In this document: positions 22,281 through 34,396 of the stretch, in pieces
Numbering within the stretch: position 1 is the first letter of the stretch
Layout of the letters: each line of letters opens with the position of its first letter
Assembly (NCBI GenBank): GCA_011800155.1
Contig: CM022370.1
Location: 3,596,001 to 3,660,000 of the forward strand
Source: Flammulina velutipes
Lineage: Eukaryota > Basidiomycota > Agaricomycetes > Agaricales > Physalacriaceae
Direction: 5' to 3'
DNA length: 64,000 bases
Position numbers and translations under genes: made by a program
The notes under the pieces: generated by a model
Database searches by the model: none
The model's input: only the letters and a program-made list of their open reading frames with translations
What the model was told of the DNA's origin: nothing

Positions 22281-22742
22281 GAGGACTAAATCTATGATAA
22301 CAGCATCGCTAGGTTAATTTACGTTGGTTCTGGATTGACATTCATAGATGGCGCCTGGAATAACTTACATGAAGGTGGTAGGAAGAATTCAACAGTATCC
22401 GGGAATTGCCGTGCAGCCAATGCTCACCCACACCACTGGCTGGTACTTCACGCGGTGCCCGTTTCATGTTATACATTGCATTATATTATATGGTATAACA
22501 TGCGTAAGGAAATATGTATATAACTGTAAGTAAGTAAAAGAGAGGAGAATGAGTGGTAACATGACAAAAGAATGTAAATGTGATGGACTGCAATCAATGC
22601 AAACGGATGGGTAGATATTGGAAACAGAAAGGAATGAATGATAAAGAATGAGGTCAATGTAAGAGCAGGCGTCAGAGTAGCAATGAGAAGGGAACGAAGT
22701 GAAAAGGGAAATATTAAAGAAAGTGTAGACGGACACAATGAA

Positions 22743-24961
22743 TTAGGCGTGGCCTGACGCGGCCTTCTTAGCCTCATCCTCAGCCTTCTTCCGAGCCTCC
22801 AGCTTGTTCAAATAAGTGCAGCACACGAGATGGTCCGTCATGCGAGAAAGAAACGGCTGAGTGCGTCTGTTGCAATGCGGGCAGTAGAGGTTATACTCAT
22901 TCAGATGAATCTCCAGGATATGCCTCGCCAGGTTCGCCGGGTTGTGCGTATGTGGTTTCTTGTGATTGGGACACTGGAAGGATGTGTGGTGCGCCGCGAC
23001 GTGAGCTTCGAAGTCTTTGATCTTGACTACGGCGCCGTCGTGGGGGCAGATGCGGGCGGCTTCTACGTCGGGAATGGCCTGCTTGGCGTAGTAGAGGTTG
23101 TGCTCGGGTTTGATGAACTTGAAGTGGTTGGTGAGTTTCGTTTGGACTGGGATGGTGCGTGGCTTGTAGCCGATGATGCTGGGTCTGTGGGGGAGCGTGA
23201 GTGGGAAGAAGAGGGTATGGATGAATGATGGGCTTACGTGTTGGAGGGCTTCACGATAAGAGCCTTGGGGGCTGTGAAAAGCGGAACGCGAGGGCTGGTG
23301 GACCATGAGCTCACGTTGGTGGATTTACAAACGAGATAGTACTCACCGTGATGATCCACTGGCAAAGGTCGATGCCTGAGGCATGATCGGACCCGGGGCT
23401 TGCGTGTATACTCCCGCTTGACCGTAGGGATTTCCGCTGAAGCCGATTGCAGATCCAGACGTCAAGGCCTCAGGAACGATCGGACCAACAGCTTGCTGAG
23501 GAGCAGCGACGTGGGACGCGTATGTGTATATTTGAGCAGGCGCAGACGACTCCACTGCCATAACGGGCCTGTCAATCATCGTCGTCAGTACCACTCAAAA
23601 AATGCTGAATGAACAGACATACATAGGGAAGTCAGCTGCCTCTTGAGACGCGACGCGTCGCTTCTTCGAGCCACCAACGTCTGGCTGGATCTCAGTCGAG
23701 TTTGCGCGTTTCCTCCCACCCTTAGCACTGGGTTCCGCGGGAGCTTTGGCTTTCCCCTTGCCTTTGCCTTTGGCGTCAGGCTGTGGTACAATTTGAGTCT
23801 TATACCTATCTCGATTATCAGCCCCGGACACGAACAAGAACGAAGACAGAATTCTCACCAGGCAGGGACACGCCCGATCTGCCATTGCTGGCGCTGGGTA
23901 GCCTCAACACTACCTGCTGCGAGATGCGCAGGAACCGGCTTCGGAGGTGGACTGGAAGAGGACGATGAGGTCAATCCTATGAAATGGAGATACAAATCTT
24001 ACGCAGGATTGAGCTTCTCGGCTTCTTTCCTTGCTTTCCTCCTCTCGCGTCTGGGCAGGTTGCGTAGCGCGTCCTCATCGATCGCGGGACTCTGGCTGGC
24101 GGAGGGTTGAACGGGGGGCGCGTTTTCCCCAGTGGAGGGCGTGTCTGATGTTTGAGATCTGTTGAGTTGCTCGGTGTTGGTTGAGTTGTTAAGAGGAGCG
24201 GCAGCATCACTAGAGGGGAGAAATGAGCGAAAGAGAGAAGAGTCGAGTGGGGGGACGAACGCTGTAGCCTCCACAGATTTGTCCTTGAGCTGGACATCGT
24301 TGTTACCAGCGACCTTTTCGACGACCTTCGTCGGGTTCAAAATAATAGCGAGATCATCGTCGGCGTCAGTTCGGTCCCCCTCAAATCCAGTGCTCGTGTT
24401 ATAGGTTGTAGTGACAGTTTCGTTAACGACAGGAGTACTGACAACGTCAAGTGAGTTGCAAGTAGAGTGATGCAAAAGAAGGACACATACATGACTTCTT
24501 CCATGTCATCTTTAGATTCGTCCTGGAGCTGAATATCATTCCCAGCGACGTTTGCCGGGTTCGAAATAAAATTGACGTCGAGTCCAGCTTCGACTTTGTC
24601 CTGTCCAGATGCAGGCACGGTGTTTGTGTCATGGCCAGCAGTATCAGGATTCTTATTGACGGGAATACTGGTGAAAATGTATTAAATAACGAGTGACATG
24701 TTAAATAACAGAAGATACTCACAAAACCTCAACCATATCCTCATCGTCTTCATCACTATCGACACCGCCAACGGCGACATTCTCAGTGACAAATGTCGGC
24801 TGTTCGCGCGGGGCACTGGCAGCAGAGCTAGAAATAATTAGCGCAAGGGTGGAGTCGTCGCAAAAGTCGTCACCTGGAGCGAGATGAAGGGGTTTGAGAG
24901 TACCTAAATGAGGAGTGAGCCACCAGACAACTACACATCGTGAGCGGGGGAGCACTGACAT
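22743..24961 (-). CDS. Acidic/NLS/zinc-finger protein, copy 1 of a local family
   Basis: A multi-exon gene, with ATG at 24961 and TAA at 22743. Exons in order encode an acidic start (VDSDEDDEDM), a segment VEATAFVPPLDSSLFRSF with NNSTNTEQLNRSQTSD, a basic stretch RRERRKARKEAEKLNP, a nuclear-signal-like KKRR after IQPDVGGS, a low-complexity YTQAPGPIMPQAS segment, and a C-terminal pair of finger-like motifs: ICPHDG...DFEAHVAAHH and YCPHCNRR...MTDHLVCC. Spacings are near C2H2/C2HC type, so nucleic-acid binding in the nucleus is the simplest guess. I do not recognise a named family. A paralogue of the same layout lies at 28308-30765. Exact exon borders at the 5' end are uncertain. Confidence 0.65.
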
Positions 24962-25046
24962 GGTTAAAGTAAAAATAAAGCAAGGGGGAAAATGTGGTAC
25001 GGTGATGAGAGAGAAAGAGGCATACGGTCTGGAGATAAATAGTGTG

Positions 25047-26110
25047 CCTCGCGTGGCTGCGTGTGCAACGTAGACAATGAAGTGAGTCTGAACCAGGTCT
25101 GAACAATGTTTCCAAATCTGGACTTGAATAAGAATTTATATTGGTAGGGGCCATCCGTCAACCACGAGGCAGAAGAAGCGACATACGCTTGTTCGAGTCC
25201 TATCATTTGTCCCGAGGATCAGGGGGATCGCCGAGTTGTTGGTCCAAGCTATGTGGCGCACTTCGGTCAACTGGCTAGATCCCGTCTTCCGGCCTGTTGG
25301 GCACTCCAATAAAGAGCACATTGGGAGTATCCGTGTTAATGCCGGCTATTGGAGGTCCTGTGTCGAGCAAAGACCAGTTTCGGCATCCAAAGTAAGTTTC
25401 TTGTGTGGCGCACCTAAGATGTAAGGTCAGAATATTTCACCAGGGAGGTAAAGGCCATTTGCCACACCATTAGGAGTTGCCATAGGCGCGGTTGGAGATC
25501 TGTTCGAATTTTTTCATACGTTGGCGCTGGTAGGCGAGTCTGTCTATGGTGTGGCGCAGGAAAATGTAACTTCCCTAAGATTTGTTCCGCTTATAAACGC
25601 ATTCTACTAAGAGGTTTGTCGCACGAAGAGCTTTTTTGTTTTGTCTAGACATGAGCTGCGTAGCGTCGATTTACTATCTATGATTTCCCCGTAAACATTG
25701 GAAGAGCTGAATTTTGTGTTTGGGTACTCACTCAACCGTCGTATCCAGATGTGACATTTGCCCTCCAGCGGACTTTCAACCCTGTCCATCTCTTGGAGAG
25801 CTTGAACATTTGTTGAAGCCTTTTCGTTTTCTCGAAACTCGGCGTCCACCCAGACTCCAGTGCAGTGGACGTTTCTGGCGCTCGGGCTATGGAAAGTACG
25901 CCAGTATCTTGATCGCGTTGTTGTCCTTGGAAGGCGGGCCAGACGATTCGCGCAGGCGCTGTTTGTATCAAGTTTGACTCCCAGAGTATATAGGCAGTTC
26001 GGTCGTCGTTGGAAGATCTCCTTGCTCTCGCCTGGCGTCATACGTAGCGCCATCCTCAACGATTATTTCCAGGATGCTCATAGTCGTCGACGTGGGCAAA
26101 TCGCATCGTG
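25047..26110. repeat. Segmental repeat, copy B
   Basis: Second copy of the three-copy segment, directly upstream of zinc-finger gene copy 1. The first 390 bp are almost identical to copy A (5605-5980) and copy C (30880-31240). The rest is alignable but diverged, up to TGGTGGCGGGAAGGAAAG near 26115. It includes the gene-proximal promoter side. Confidence 0.8.
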
Positions 26111-26754
26111 ACTTGGTGGCGGGAAGGAAAGGCGCGTTGTTGGTCCGTGTTTACTCTCGTTCCCTCTCTGACCTCTACCACCATCACCATCGTCGTTTCA
26201 TGCGCCCTCTATGCTTGCGAGTATACCACTGCAGGATCCTTGAACGTTAACGGGTACGCGACTAGTCCGCATACCAAATACACTAACATAAACAGAATGC
26301 AGCGTCATATCTTCAAGACAAGCCGACTTCCAGTTTCATCAGGCGACGCTAGGATGCTACTGCCAGTCAACTAGGACCAGGACAATATGAAGGCTTCAGC
26401 CATACCTATCCCATATCCAAGGACGATGTCGAACTGCTGCTGCTCACGACGCAGAACATCAGAAGATCCATAACCATGGCACTGGGACCAACCTTCGCGT
26501 TGACGAACTATCGTCGGGAATCCTAGCAATTTTCTGCGTCTCTCTGGCGTCCGCCGACGTCCCAAATGGTCTATCCTATCCACCATATCTCCGACTACAC
26601 TTACTCACAAACGCCAACAGAATCCGCCTTCCCGCCAAAAGGTCTGTGCGACCAACGATTGCCTTGGACGCGCTATCCGATTCCGCCTCCCACTTTCACA
26701 TAACATGCCAGGATGCTCTTCATGTGAGGGACCTGCACATACGACTTTTTGAAG

Positions 26755-27640
26755 GAAAATGAACATTTGGCGTACGCGAGTCAGGTATGAGACAGACCGT
26801 CCTGGCCTTCGTTCCATGTTTAATCCTCCCTCAGTCCTCAGTCTTCAGTCCTCAGACATCATCCGCGGACGTATCTCGATGCACTTTCGTTATCCGTCAT
26901 ATCCCCTCAGGTCGACCTATTTCCCTGCACTTTTTTCGCTGCCGTCGTTTCGCGCAATCTCCTCCTCGCAAAGCATCCTCGTGCGGCGTCCCATATTGAT
27001 ACCAACGTACTATCTTTTCCTTCCTCAGAGATTGCCGGGTGTCCCTCTCGAAGCCTTCCACCACCTCAAAATCCGCCTCGCGCCAGTCAATAATCACAAT
27101 ACAACCCCGGAGCGCTACTTATGACTCTGTGGAGCACCTCGTCGCCAGCTTCATCGACGCGGAAAAAGTTCACGGTCCCACTTTGGATGTGTTGGAAGAC
27201 TGAGTGAAAGGAAAGTAGGGCTGGTTTTCCGGTGACATGGAGATCTCTGGTTCGCGGGAGTAACGAGGGACCACTGGACTTCCTCGATGATCGACTCCTT
27301 CTCTACGAATGCCCAATAGCTTAGCCAGCCCAGGTTGGCGGGTCTTCATCCTGCCATGTTGGTCATATTGCCTCTATCAGCTTCGAGTCAGGTATGAGAC
27401 ACGTCCAGCCTGGTGTTCGTTCCATGCTTACTCTTTCCCCAGTGCTCCCGCCTAATCCACGGACGTCTATCGGCGTGCTTTCGCTATCCTCCGTATTCTT
27501 CTCCACCCCAGTCGACCCATTTTCATCCACTTTCATTGCTGCTGTCTCGCAATCCCTCCTCCCCCATGGCATCCCCGCTAGATACCAAGTCCTTCTCAAG
27601 TATCTCCAGATTTCCTGCATCCCATACGCGTCCGGTCGGT
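26755..27640 (+). repeat. Diverged direct duplication inside the kinase pseudogene region
   Basis: 26775-27000 and 27380-27600 are related: both begin GAGTCAGGTATGAGACA, continue with TTCGTTCCATG, and share CGGACGT, TCGACC and CCCAT landmarks, ending near GATACC. The offset is about 600 bp. It seems that part of the kinase unit was duplicated before both copies decayed. Confidence 0.5.
26900..27300 (-). pseudogene. Kinase-like pseudogene (array copy 2)
   Basis: The minus strand reads VIIDWREADFEVVEGF near 27090-27040, matching VIIDWGRADIEMVDSP of the better copy at 32330-32290, the metal-binding DW-type segment. Farther right, sequence equivalent to DEVFHKVIALAHE and to the region around the GETEIP stretch is present but broken by stops and indels. 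The catalytic HNDLHLANI segment is lost. A second decayed copy of upstream parts lies at 27700-27960. Confidence 0.65.
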
Positions 27641-27699
27641 GTTGGATTGTCCGCCGTTTTCAAACTCACAGCCGATGCTCGAAGGCGTTAGGTGAAACG

Positions 27700-27960
27700 A
27701 GCGAAGAAGACCCGAAATGCTGTATCCCATCTGGCGCCTGAGCGCTGCCAACACTTTCTCGACTTGCTCCTCGTTGACACATTCATCGATGGGAAGAGTT
27801 CACCGTCTCCTCTGAGACGTGCTGGAGGACAGATTGGAAAGCAGGAGTTAGGGGAACCTTCCTACTTCGCGGTAATAGATGGTCAGCTCCCCCTCTCTGG
27901 AGCCCTCATTCAGAGTTCAGCCAGGGGGTCTTCGTCGTTGTTCCTAGCTCGCCGTAATGC
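27700..27960 (-). pseudogene. Second kinase-like remnant
   Basis: About 260 bp resembling the region between the N-terminal part and the APH-like core of the copy at 32600-32760 (GGTCAGCTC, CTCTGGAG, TCCTCGTTGACACATTC). There is no intact frame. It lies upstream of the 27030-27290 remnant in the kinase orientation, so both may come from one original gene split by the 26.8/27.4 kb duplication. Confidence 0.45.
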
Positions 27961-28307
27961 CTCAGTCAGTGTTGAGGACCGGAAGCCTTCTTGTTCTGTA
28001 AATATTGAGCTGGAACCCTCCCATACCCAGTTACTGTATCAGGCTTGCTATGTACCCCACTTTTTACGCTCAATATTATTTCATTGTCATAGCTAGCGTG
28101 AGGATATATGTATGTATGTATGTAGGTAGGTGGATATAAGTAAGAGGAAGGATAGAGAATGGAGGAGAAGGAGTGGCGGTATGTGGGTTAGAGTGCAATC
28201 AATGCAAACGAATATCGAGATAGAAAGGTAAGGAGTGTGGGTAGAAGAATAGGTGCGACGACAAGAAAGAGAGGAAAGGGAAATGATAAACAGAACACCA
28301 CGAACGT

Positions 28308-30765
28308 CTAATAGTAGTACGCGTTGCGCAAGGCGGCTTGCCTCTTAGCCTCTTCCACCGCTTCGTTTTCCGCCCTCTTCTGCGCCTCCATCTCGATCAA
28401 CGGAGTGCAATCCTCCATATGTTCTCTCATACGGTTAAGCGGTGGGTGTCTCCGAGCATTGCAGTACGGGCAGTACAGGTTACACTCATTCAAATGCCTC
28501 TCCAGCAAATCCTTCGTCAGCGACTTAACGCCACCCTTCACGTCGTTGTGCGTTACACACTTATGTGTGCTGTGAAACGCCTCGACGTGGGCTTCGAAAT
28601 CAATGAGCTTCACCACGACGGGGCAGAGGGGGCAGGTGCGTGCTGTTTCGAGATCGGGGATGGCGCGGTTGGCGTAGAAGTGGTCTACGGTGATGTTGGG
28701 GAATTTGGTGGTGAGTTTTGAGAGGACTGTGATGTCTTTGCGTTCGAAGCCGGTGATGCTGGGTCTGGTGAATAAGTGAGTAGGGAGAAAGACGGCTAGA
28801 TGGATTGGGCGTACTGGTTGGAAGGCGTCAGGGTAGAAGCTTGGGGAGTGGGAGCTGTGAAGAGTGGAACGCGAGGGCTGGTGAAGCATGAGCTCGTGTC
28901 GATTAATAGAAAGAGAAAGTACCCACCGTGTTGATCCACTGGCAGACGTCGATGCTTGAGGTATGACTGGACCCGGGGCTTGCGTATAAGCTCCAGCGAC
29001 AAATGTCTGGCCGTACGGACTATGAAGCAGTGAGCTCAAGCTGCCTAGTTTATAAACAGGAAAAGTACGCACAGTGTCGATCCACTGGCAGGCGTCGATG
29101 CTTGAGGCATGATCGGACCCGTGGGTTGCGTGTATGTGTCGAACGATTGACCGTAAGGACTAATAAATAGTGAGATCACGGTGGGTGACTTATCAACGAG
29201 AAGCTCCTCACCTTTCATATACATACCTCGAGGCTTGAAGGATCATCGCTTCTTTGTAGGCGTGCGCTTGAAAGTTGGGGACGGAGTTATCAATCGGCGA
29301 GCTCATCGCCTCTTCAGATCCATATGTCGGGGCTTGAGGCATAATCGGACCGGGCGCTTGACCGTAGTAGGCGAACTGTTCAGCGTAGGGGTCGGGGCTG
29401 ACGAACTGCGAGCCGAAGCCCTCAGTAGACCAAAACGTCGGGGCTTGATGCTTGACCGGAACTGGGGCATGAATGTAGGCGAACGGTTGATCATATTGAC
29501 TAGGAATGAACAGTGAGCTCAAGTTGCCTGTGTTATGTACGATGATCCACTCACGTAGCTTGGGGAATGATCGGACCGACAGCTTGCTGAGGAGCAGCGA
29601 CGTGGGACGCGTATGTGTATAGTTGAGCGGAGGCAGACGACTCCACTGCCATGATAGGCCTGGAAACCATCGTCGTTAGTATTATCCAAAAAATGCAGAG
29701 TGAATAGACATACATAGGGAAGTCAGCTGGTGCGACGCGTCGCTTCTTCGAATCACCAACGTCTGGATGGATCTCTGTCGAGTTTGTGCGCTTCCTGCGC
29801 TTACCGCTAGCACTGGGTTCAGCGGGACCTTTGGCTTTCCCCTTGCCCTTGCCCTTGACGTTGCCCTTGCCTTTGGCGTCAGGCTGTCTGGGCAGATGAC
29901 GCAGTTTATCTTCATCAACTCCGGAACTCTGGCTGGCGGAATGTTGGACCGGGGGCGCGTTCTCACCAGTAGAGGGCGCGTCTGACTTTTGAGATCTGTT
30001 CAGCTGTTCGGTGTTGGTTGAATTGTTAAGAGGATCGCTAGAGGGGAAGAATAAGTGAAAGATGGAATAGTTGATTGGGGGCACGAACGCTGTAGCCTCT
30101 ACGGGTTTGTTCTGGAGCTTGTTACTAGCGACCTTTTCCCCGACCTTCGGCATGTTCAAGATATAAGCGAGATCAGCGTCGACATCGGTTTGGCCTCGCT
30201 CAAGCATCGTGTTATAGTCATTAGTGACACTGTCGGTATCGAAAGGATAGCTGCACAAAGTGAAGTGAGTGGCGAGTCGAGCGATGTGAATGTAGGTTAC
30301 ATACTTATAATTCTCGCCCGCAACGTAGTTCTGGAACTGAATATCATTCCCAGCGAAGTTTGCAGCGTTAGAAATAAGATAGACATCGAGTCCAGCTTCC
30401 ATGTCGTCCTGTCCAAATGCAGGACGAATGCTCGTGTCATGGCCAGCAGTGACATTGTTCTTGTAGGCGGACGTCCTAGAGACAACCCATTAAATGACGA
30501 GTGGCGTATTGGAAAACAGAATCTACTCACTGAACATCTTCCATGTACCCATAGCCTTCATCACTCTCGTCACCACCATCGGCGAACCTCTGAGTAGCAA
30601 GATTCAGCTGTTGGCGGGGGGCACTGGCAGCAGAGCTAGAAACAGTCAGCGCAAGGGTGAAGTCGTCGCAAAAGTCGTCACCTGTAGTGAGAGTAGAGGG
30701 TTTGGGAGTACCTGAATGAAGAGTGAGTTACCCAACCATTAGACACGAGGAGGCAAGGACATACA
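28308..30765 (-). CDS. Acidic/NLS/zinc-finger protein, copy 2, with duplicated exon
   Basis: Paralogue of the 22743-24961 gene with the same exon order: an acidic N-terminus, VEATAFVPPINYSIFHLF, NNSTNTEQLNRSQKSD, KGKGKGKAKGPAEPS, a KKRRVA basic motif, then low-complexity YGQAPGPIMPQAP segments, and C-terminal fingers TCPLCPVVVK...FEAHVEAFH and YCPYCNARR...MREHMEDC. ATG at 30765, TAG at 28308. Compared with copy 1 it has gained a second copy of the exon coding the PQASTxASGST segment (146-bp period, near 28936 and 29082) and an extra SQYDQPFAYIHAPV segment near 29500. The RRERRKAR block present in copy 1 is missing here. The function is unknown; nuclear localisation is likely. Confidence 0.65.
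28925..29170 (-). repeat. Tandem duplication of a short exon plus intron
   Basis: Two units with a 146-bp period. Each carries the plus-strand block GATCCACTGGCAGRCGTCGA followed by GGACCCG and a splice site, and each codes a PYGQ...YTQ..GP..PQAST.ASGST peptide. Copy 1 of the gene family has one such unit (near 23345). Confidence 0.7.
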
Positions 30766-30849
30766 TGGTTGAGGTAAATATAAAAGCTGGGGGGAAATGT
30801 AATACGGTGATGGGAGAGAAAGACATGTACTATCTGAAATTAAATAGTT

Positions 30850-31935
30850 TGCCTCGCGTGCGTGGGAACGCGGCCAGAACAATGAAGTGAGTCTGTACAA
30901 GTCTCAAACAATGTTTCCAAATCTGGATTAGAATAAGAATTTATATTGGGAGGGGCCATCCATACACCACGAGGCTAAAGAAGCACCATTCGTTTGTGCA
31001 GATCCTCCGTCCCGAGAATCAGGGGGATCGCCGAGTTGTTGGTCCAAGCTATGTGGCGCACTTCGGTCAACTGGCTAGATCCCGTCTTCCGGCCTGTTGG
31101 GCACTCCAATAAAGAGCACATTGGGAGTATCCGTGTTAATGCCGGCCACGGGAGGTCCTATGTCAAGCAAAGACCAGTTTCGGCATCCAAAGTAAGTTTC
31201 TTGTGTGGCGCACCTAAGATGTAAGGTCAGAATATTTTACAAGGAAAAGAAATAACGTTTAAGCTAGATGCAGGAGTCACAATATTCGTGATTAGACATC
31301 GTTTCGAGCTGTTGTATACCGAGGGAGCCGTTGGCGTTGGTAGGCCAGTCTCCGCAGGTTACTTACTAGGTAACATCTCTAAAATTCGTTGCTCCCAAAA
31401 ACGCATTGCGGAATCTGCGCAGATACATATCGCATCAACATTCCTTTATTTCGTTCTGTCTCAGCATGAGCGACGTCTACCGAGTTCACTATCTATGGTG
31501 TAGACGTAAATGCTGGAACTGCTAAAATTTGTGTTCAGACTCACCTATTGCTCATGTCCATCTACAGACAGCCTCTCGGTCGACTATTAATGCATTCCAA
31601 CCTATTCGAGGGCTTAAACATATCTGTCAAAGCGTCTTCATTCTCGAAGCCCGACGCCCAACATGGCTGTCCAACGTACCTTGGTGGTTCTTCTAGTGTC
31701 GCAATTGTACCAGTGCCATGTTTGTCGTGTTATTCACCTTCCCAGGCGGGCCGAATGCTTCGCGTAGGTGTTGCTTGCTTCGTTTCGCAGAGGTTACAGT
31801 TCGGTACTCATATTCGTTAGAGGATCATGTGTGCTTTCGCTCTTGCCTGGTGTGACATCCTCGACAGTTTTTTTAGGATTCTCAACGACGCCAACGTCGG
31901 TGAATCGTATCTGATGGGATGGTGGCGGGAAGGAA
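30850..31935. repeat. Segmental repeat, copy C
   Basis: Third copy of the segment, directly upstream of zinc-finger gene copy 2. It is close to copy B over 31010-31240 and alignable to about 31940 (TGGTGGCGGGAAGGAAAG). The distance from copy B is about 5.8 kb, the same as between the two zinc-finger start codons (24961 and 30765), so the segment belongs to one tandem unit. Confidence 0.8.
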
Positions 31936-32050
31936 AGCAAGTTGCGTTGTTGGTCCTTGTTTACTTTCCATCCAGCTGGCTTGATCTTCCGTCACATTAT
32001 TCCTCGCCCCTCTCTACAGAAGTACTTAGAATGATCCTGGATATTATACA

Positions 32051-33073
32051 TTACCAGGCTCCATTTCGTTGTCCATTGCCCATACGTCTAAGCCTCTCCC
32101 GTTTCCACGAACTCAGACTTCGTTTGGCAAATTCTCGCGCATAGTGGTCCCAAAGTGCCTTCTCGTTCGGCGTTAGACTTGAGTCAGGATACCGACTTGG
32201 AGACGTGATGCCCTTCCCCAAATATTGCTGGATTTCCTCTACGAAATCTGGCCACATCTCGGACTCGCTCCACCGGTCTGCGAGCCTGGGACTGTCCACC
32301 ATCTCAATGTCCGCCCGTCCCCAGTCGATAATCACAGGCGTTTGGTCGGGCTCGCGAAGAATGATGTTCGCGAGATGCAAATCGTTGTGTATCGCCCCGT
32401 ATGGTCTCATCTCGTGCGCGAGCGCTATGACTTTGTGGAACACCTCATCGCGCTGTTTCTTGCCCTTGCGCATGAGGAAAGAGTGCAAGGTTTCTCCTGG
32501 GATGTATTCAAGGAGTAGGCCACGGACGGATTGGAATGCAGGATGGTCCGGGGCCGTTTCTGAGGACATGGGGATCTCTGTTTCGCCGTAGAAACGAGGG
32601 ACAAGACCAAGATGTTGCCAAGTGGCGGTACATTTGGCTTTCGTTGGTCAGCTCTCTATCTCTGGAGGCCCACATGGACAGTTCGGATAACCATACTGGC
32701 GGTTTCTCGTCCTTATCTGGTCCAGCTGGCAGGTCCGTCATAATTTCTCTGTCACTGTCAGGATCGACAATCGGAAATGTTCCATGTTCTGCAATGTGGC
32801 GTGTCATATAGAGCTGGGACTCGTTCTCAATTGCGGGGGTCCAAGAATTTAGGAAGGATCGTTTGCCGAACCGCCTGTCAGCAAGCTTTAGGATAAATTG
32901 ATTCGGAAGGTCGTCAATTGGCGTTGTGGCATTTACTAAGAGGGTCTGAGAGCTTGAGAAAGGCGTGAACGCCTTGACCACGCGAACGGTCGTTGCAGTT
33001 GCGGGCCAGGGTGGTATGAGCTGTATGGTGCTCGTAGCATCGTATGGGCTAGTGCTTTGCGCGCGTCAACTTT
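32051..33073 (-). pseudogene. Kinase-like gene (array copy 3) with a one-base frameshift
   Basis: The best-preserved kinase-like copy. Its N-terminal part contains VVKAFTPFSSSQTLLVNATTP, then NESQLYMTRHIAEHGTFP. Near 32625 one extra base (GG where G keeps the frame) shifts the reading; past it the protein continues with LLLEYIPGETLHSFLMRKG and the core YGAIHNDLHLANIIL, then VIIDWGRADIE, the HxD...N and D(F/W)G-like elements of fungal kinase-like (APH/RIO-type) proteins. It ends at 32051. No ATG is seen upstream in frame; GTG begins the visible reading at 32981 and the frame is open to a TGA near 33073. The product, if any, would be a small-molecule or atypical protein kinase. Confidence 0.65.
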
Positions 33074-33079
33074 GATTGA

Positions 33080-34350
33080 GAATCATCTATCGCGGCGTAC
33101 CACATCCATGAACTTCCTCTGGCTTTAGAGCTGAAACGGCGAAAGAAGCGCTGGCCGAATAGATAAGATATACATGTAGTATAATATAAAAACTTGAGGA
33201 TTCACATTCATATATTTATACGGACAAAAGGTTGGACTTGGTGGTGGAAACGGTCCAAAAGGGCACTCGGAAATGCCGCCGGCGATTCTGTCTTCGAACC
33301 ATCATGTCGTCGCTCTTTATACAATTAACCCCGAGATACTGAATTTATTCTCAGTGTTGCATCCTACGCTAGCCTCCGACCTCCAATGCTTGTTTCTCAT
33401 CCTGAAGGTTCATTGGGATTTGAAGCCGTCTTACATGGCCGCACGCGTTTGGATCCAGGGCTCAGTGTTCCGAAAGCTGCACTACCACATCGCCAGACCT
33501 GCAAGAACCAGTAGGCGTGGGTAACTTTTTCTAGCCTCTCCACGCCGGCTCTCCCCGACTCTACCAGCTCGACGTCTCCCACACTCGCCTGCTCTCGACA
33601 TGTTCGCGTATCCTACATTCCCATTGTCCTCATTCGCATTTCAAGTCCCATGCTGTGTCTCTAGCCAAGGAACACAAGCAGGGCGATACTCGCTCTCTCT
33701 AACTCTATCAGGATTCTACTATACAGACGTCTCTAGTCTTGTGACGCAGTCTTTTTTTGCCCTAGCAACTCATGATATCGATCACGCCCTCTATTCCCCG
33801 CCAACCTCTTCGTCTTGCCGCACTATATTTGGACTCCATAGAACGTCATGTCTGTTCATCATCCATCTCGCGCAACCGGCCTACGCGGTGGCGCAACCTC
33901 TCTGTTTAGATTTCTGGGGAAATCTCGGTTGAAAAAAACCACCTGCCGAGCTTAATTGTCTCATACTGGCTTCTCCATGATGGCAACCTTACGCTTGGGA
34001 TATCCACTTTCGTATCAAAGAAGCTTCCCTTCGCATCTGTTTTTACGAGATTGCATCATGCGGTATAGGTGTACCACTGTCCTGACAAAGCAACCAAAGC
34101 CTGCGATACTGGCGCTGCAATCTCTTTTTGGTTAAATCTCGGTTCATTATCCACTGGCTACATCGCTGAAAGTGATGTATGCTTCTCTTTGAGCTCTTGG
34201 AATGCTTGCTATTGGCTTCAAGGCCGCCTATTGCTCTTGTTTCTCTGACAATGGTGTCATGTGTTCACCCGTACCTTCTCCGAAACGAGAGTTCGCGGAT
34301 TATTGTCGCTGGCGACGTCGGATTTTCTCTGTTGATGTATCCCCCCGAGT
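33080..34350. other. Intergenic region without a recognised gene
   Basis: About 1.3 kb. The first 150 bp match the flank right of the 22.0-22.3 kb kinase fragment (TACCACATCCATG and following). The rest contains only short open frames with no recognisable family on either strand. Confidence 0.45.
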
Positions 34351-34354
34351 GTCC

Positions 34355-34360
34355 TATAAA
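34355..34360 (+). promoter_or_regulatory. TATA box of the AA9 gene
   Basis: TATAAA lies 42 bp before the ATG at 34397, a short 5' UTR typical of strongly inducible secreted-enzyme genes. Confidence 0.55.
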
Positions 34361-34396
34361 GCAGGACGGAGAAGGACTGAGAACCTCCATCCCACC

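Noticed and set aside
33600..33932. 110-codon plus-strand open frame with a hydrophobic start
   Set aside because: It resembles a signal peptide at first sight, but composition and lack of any upstream or downstream exon do not support a gene.
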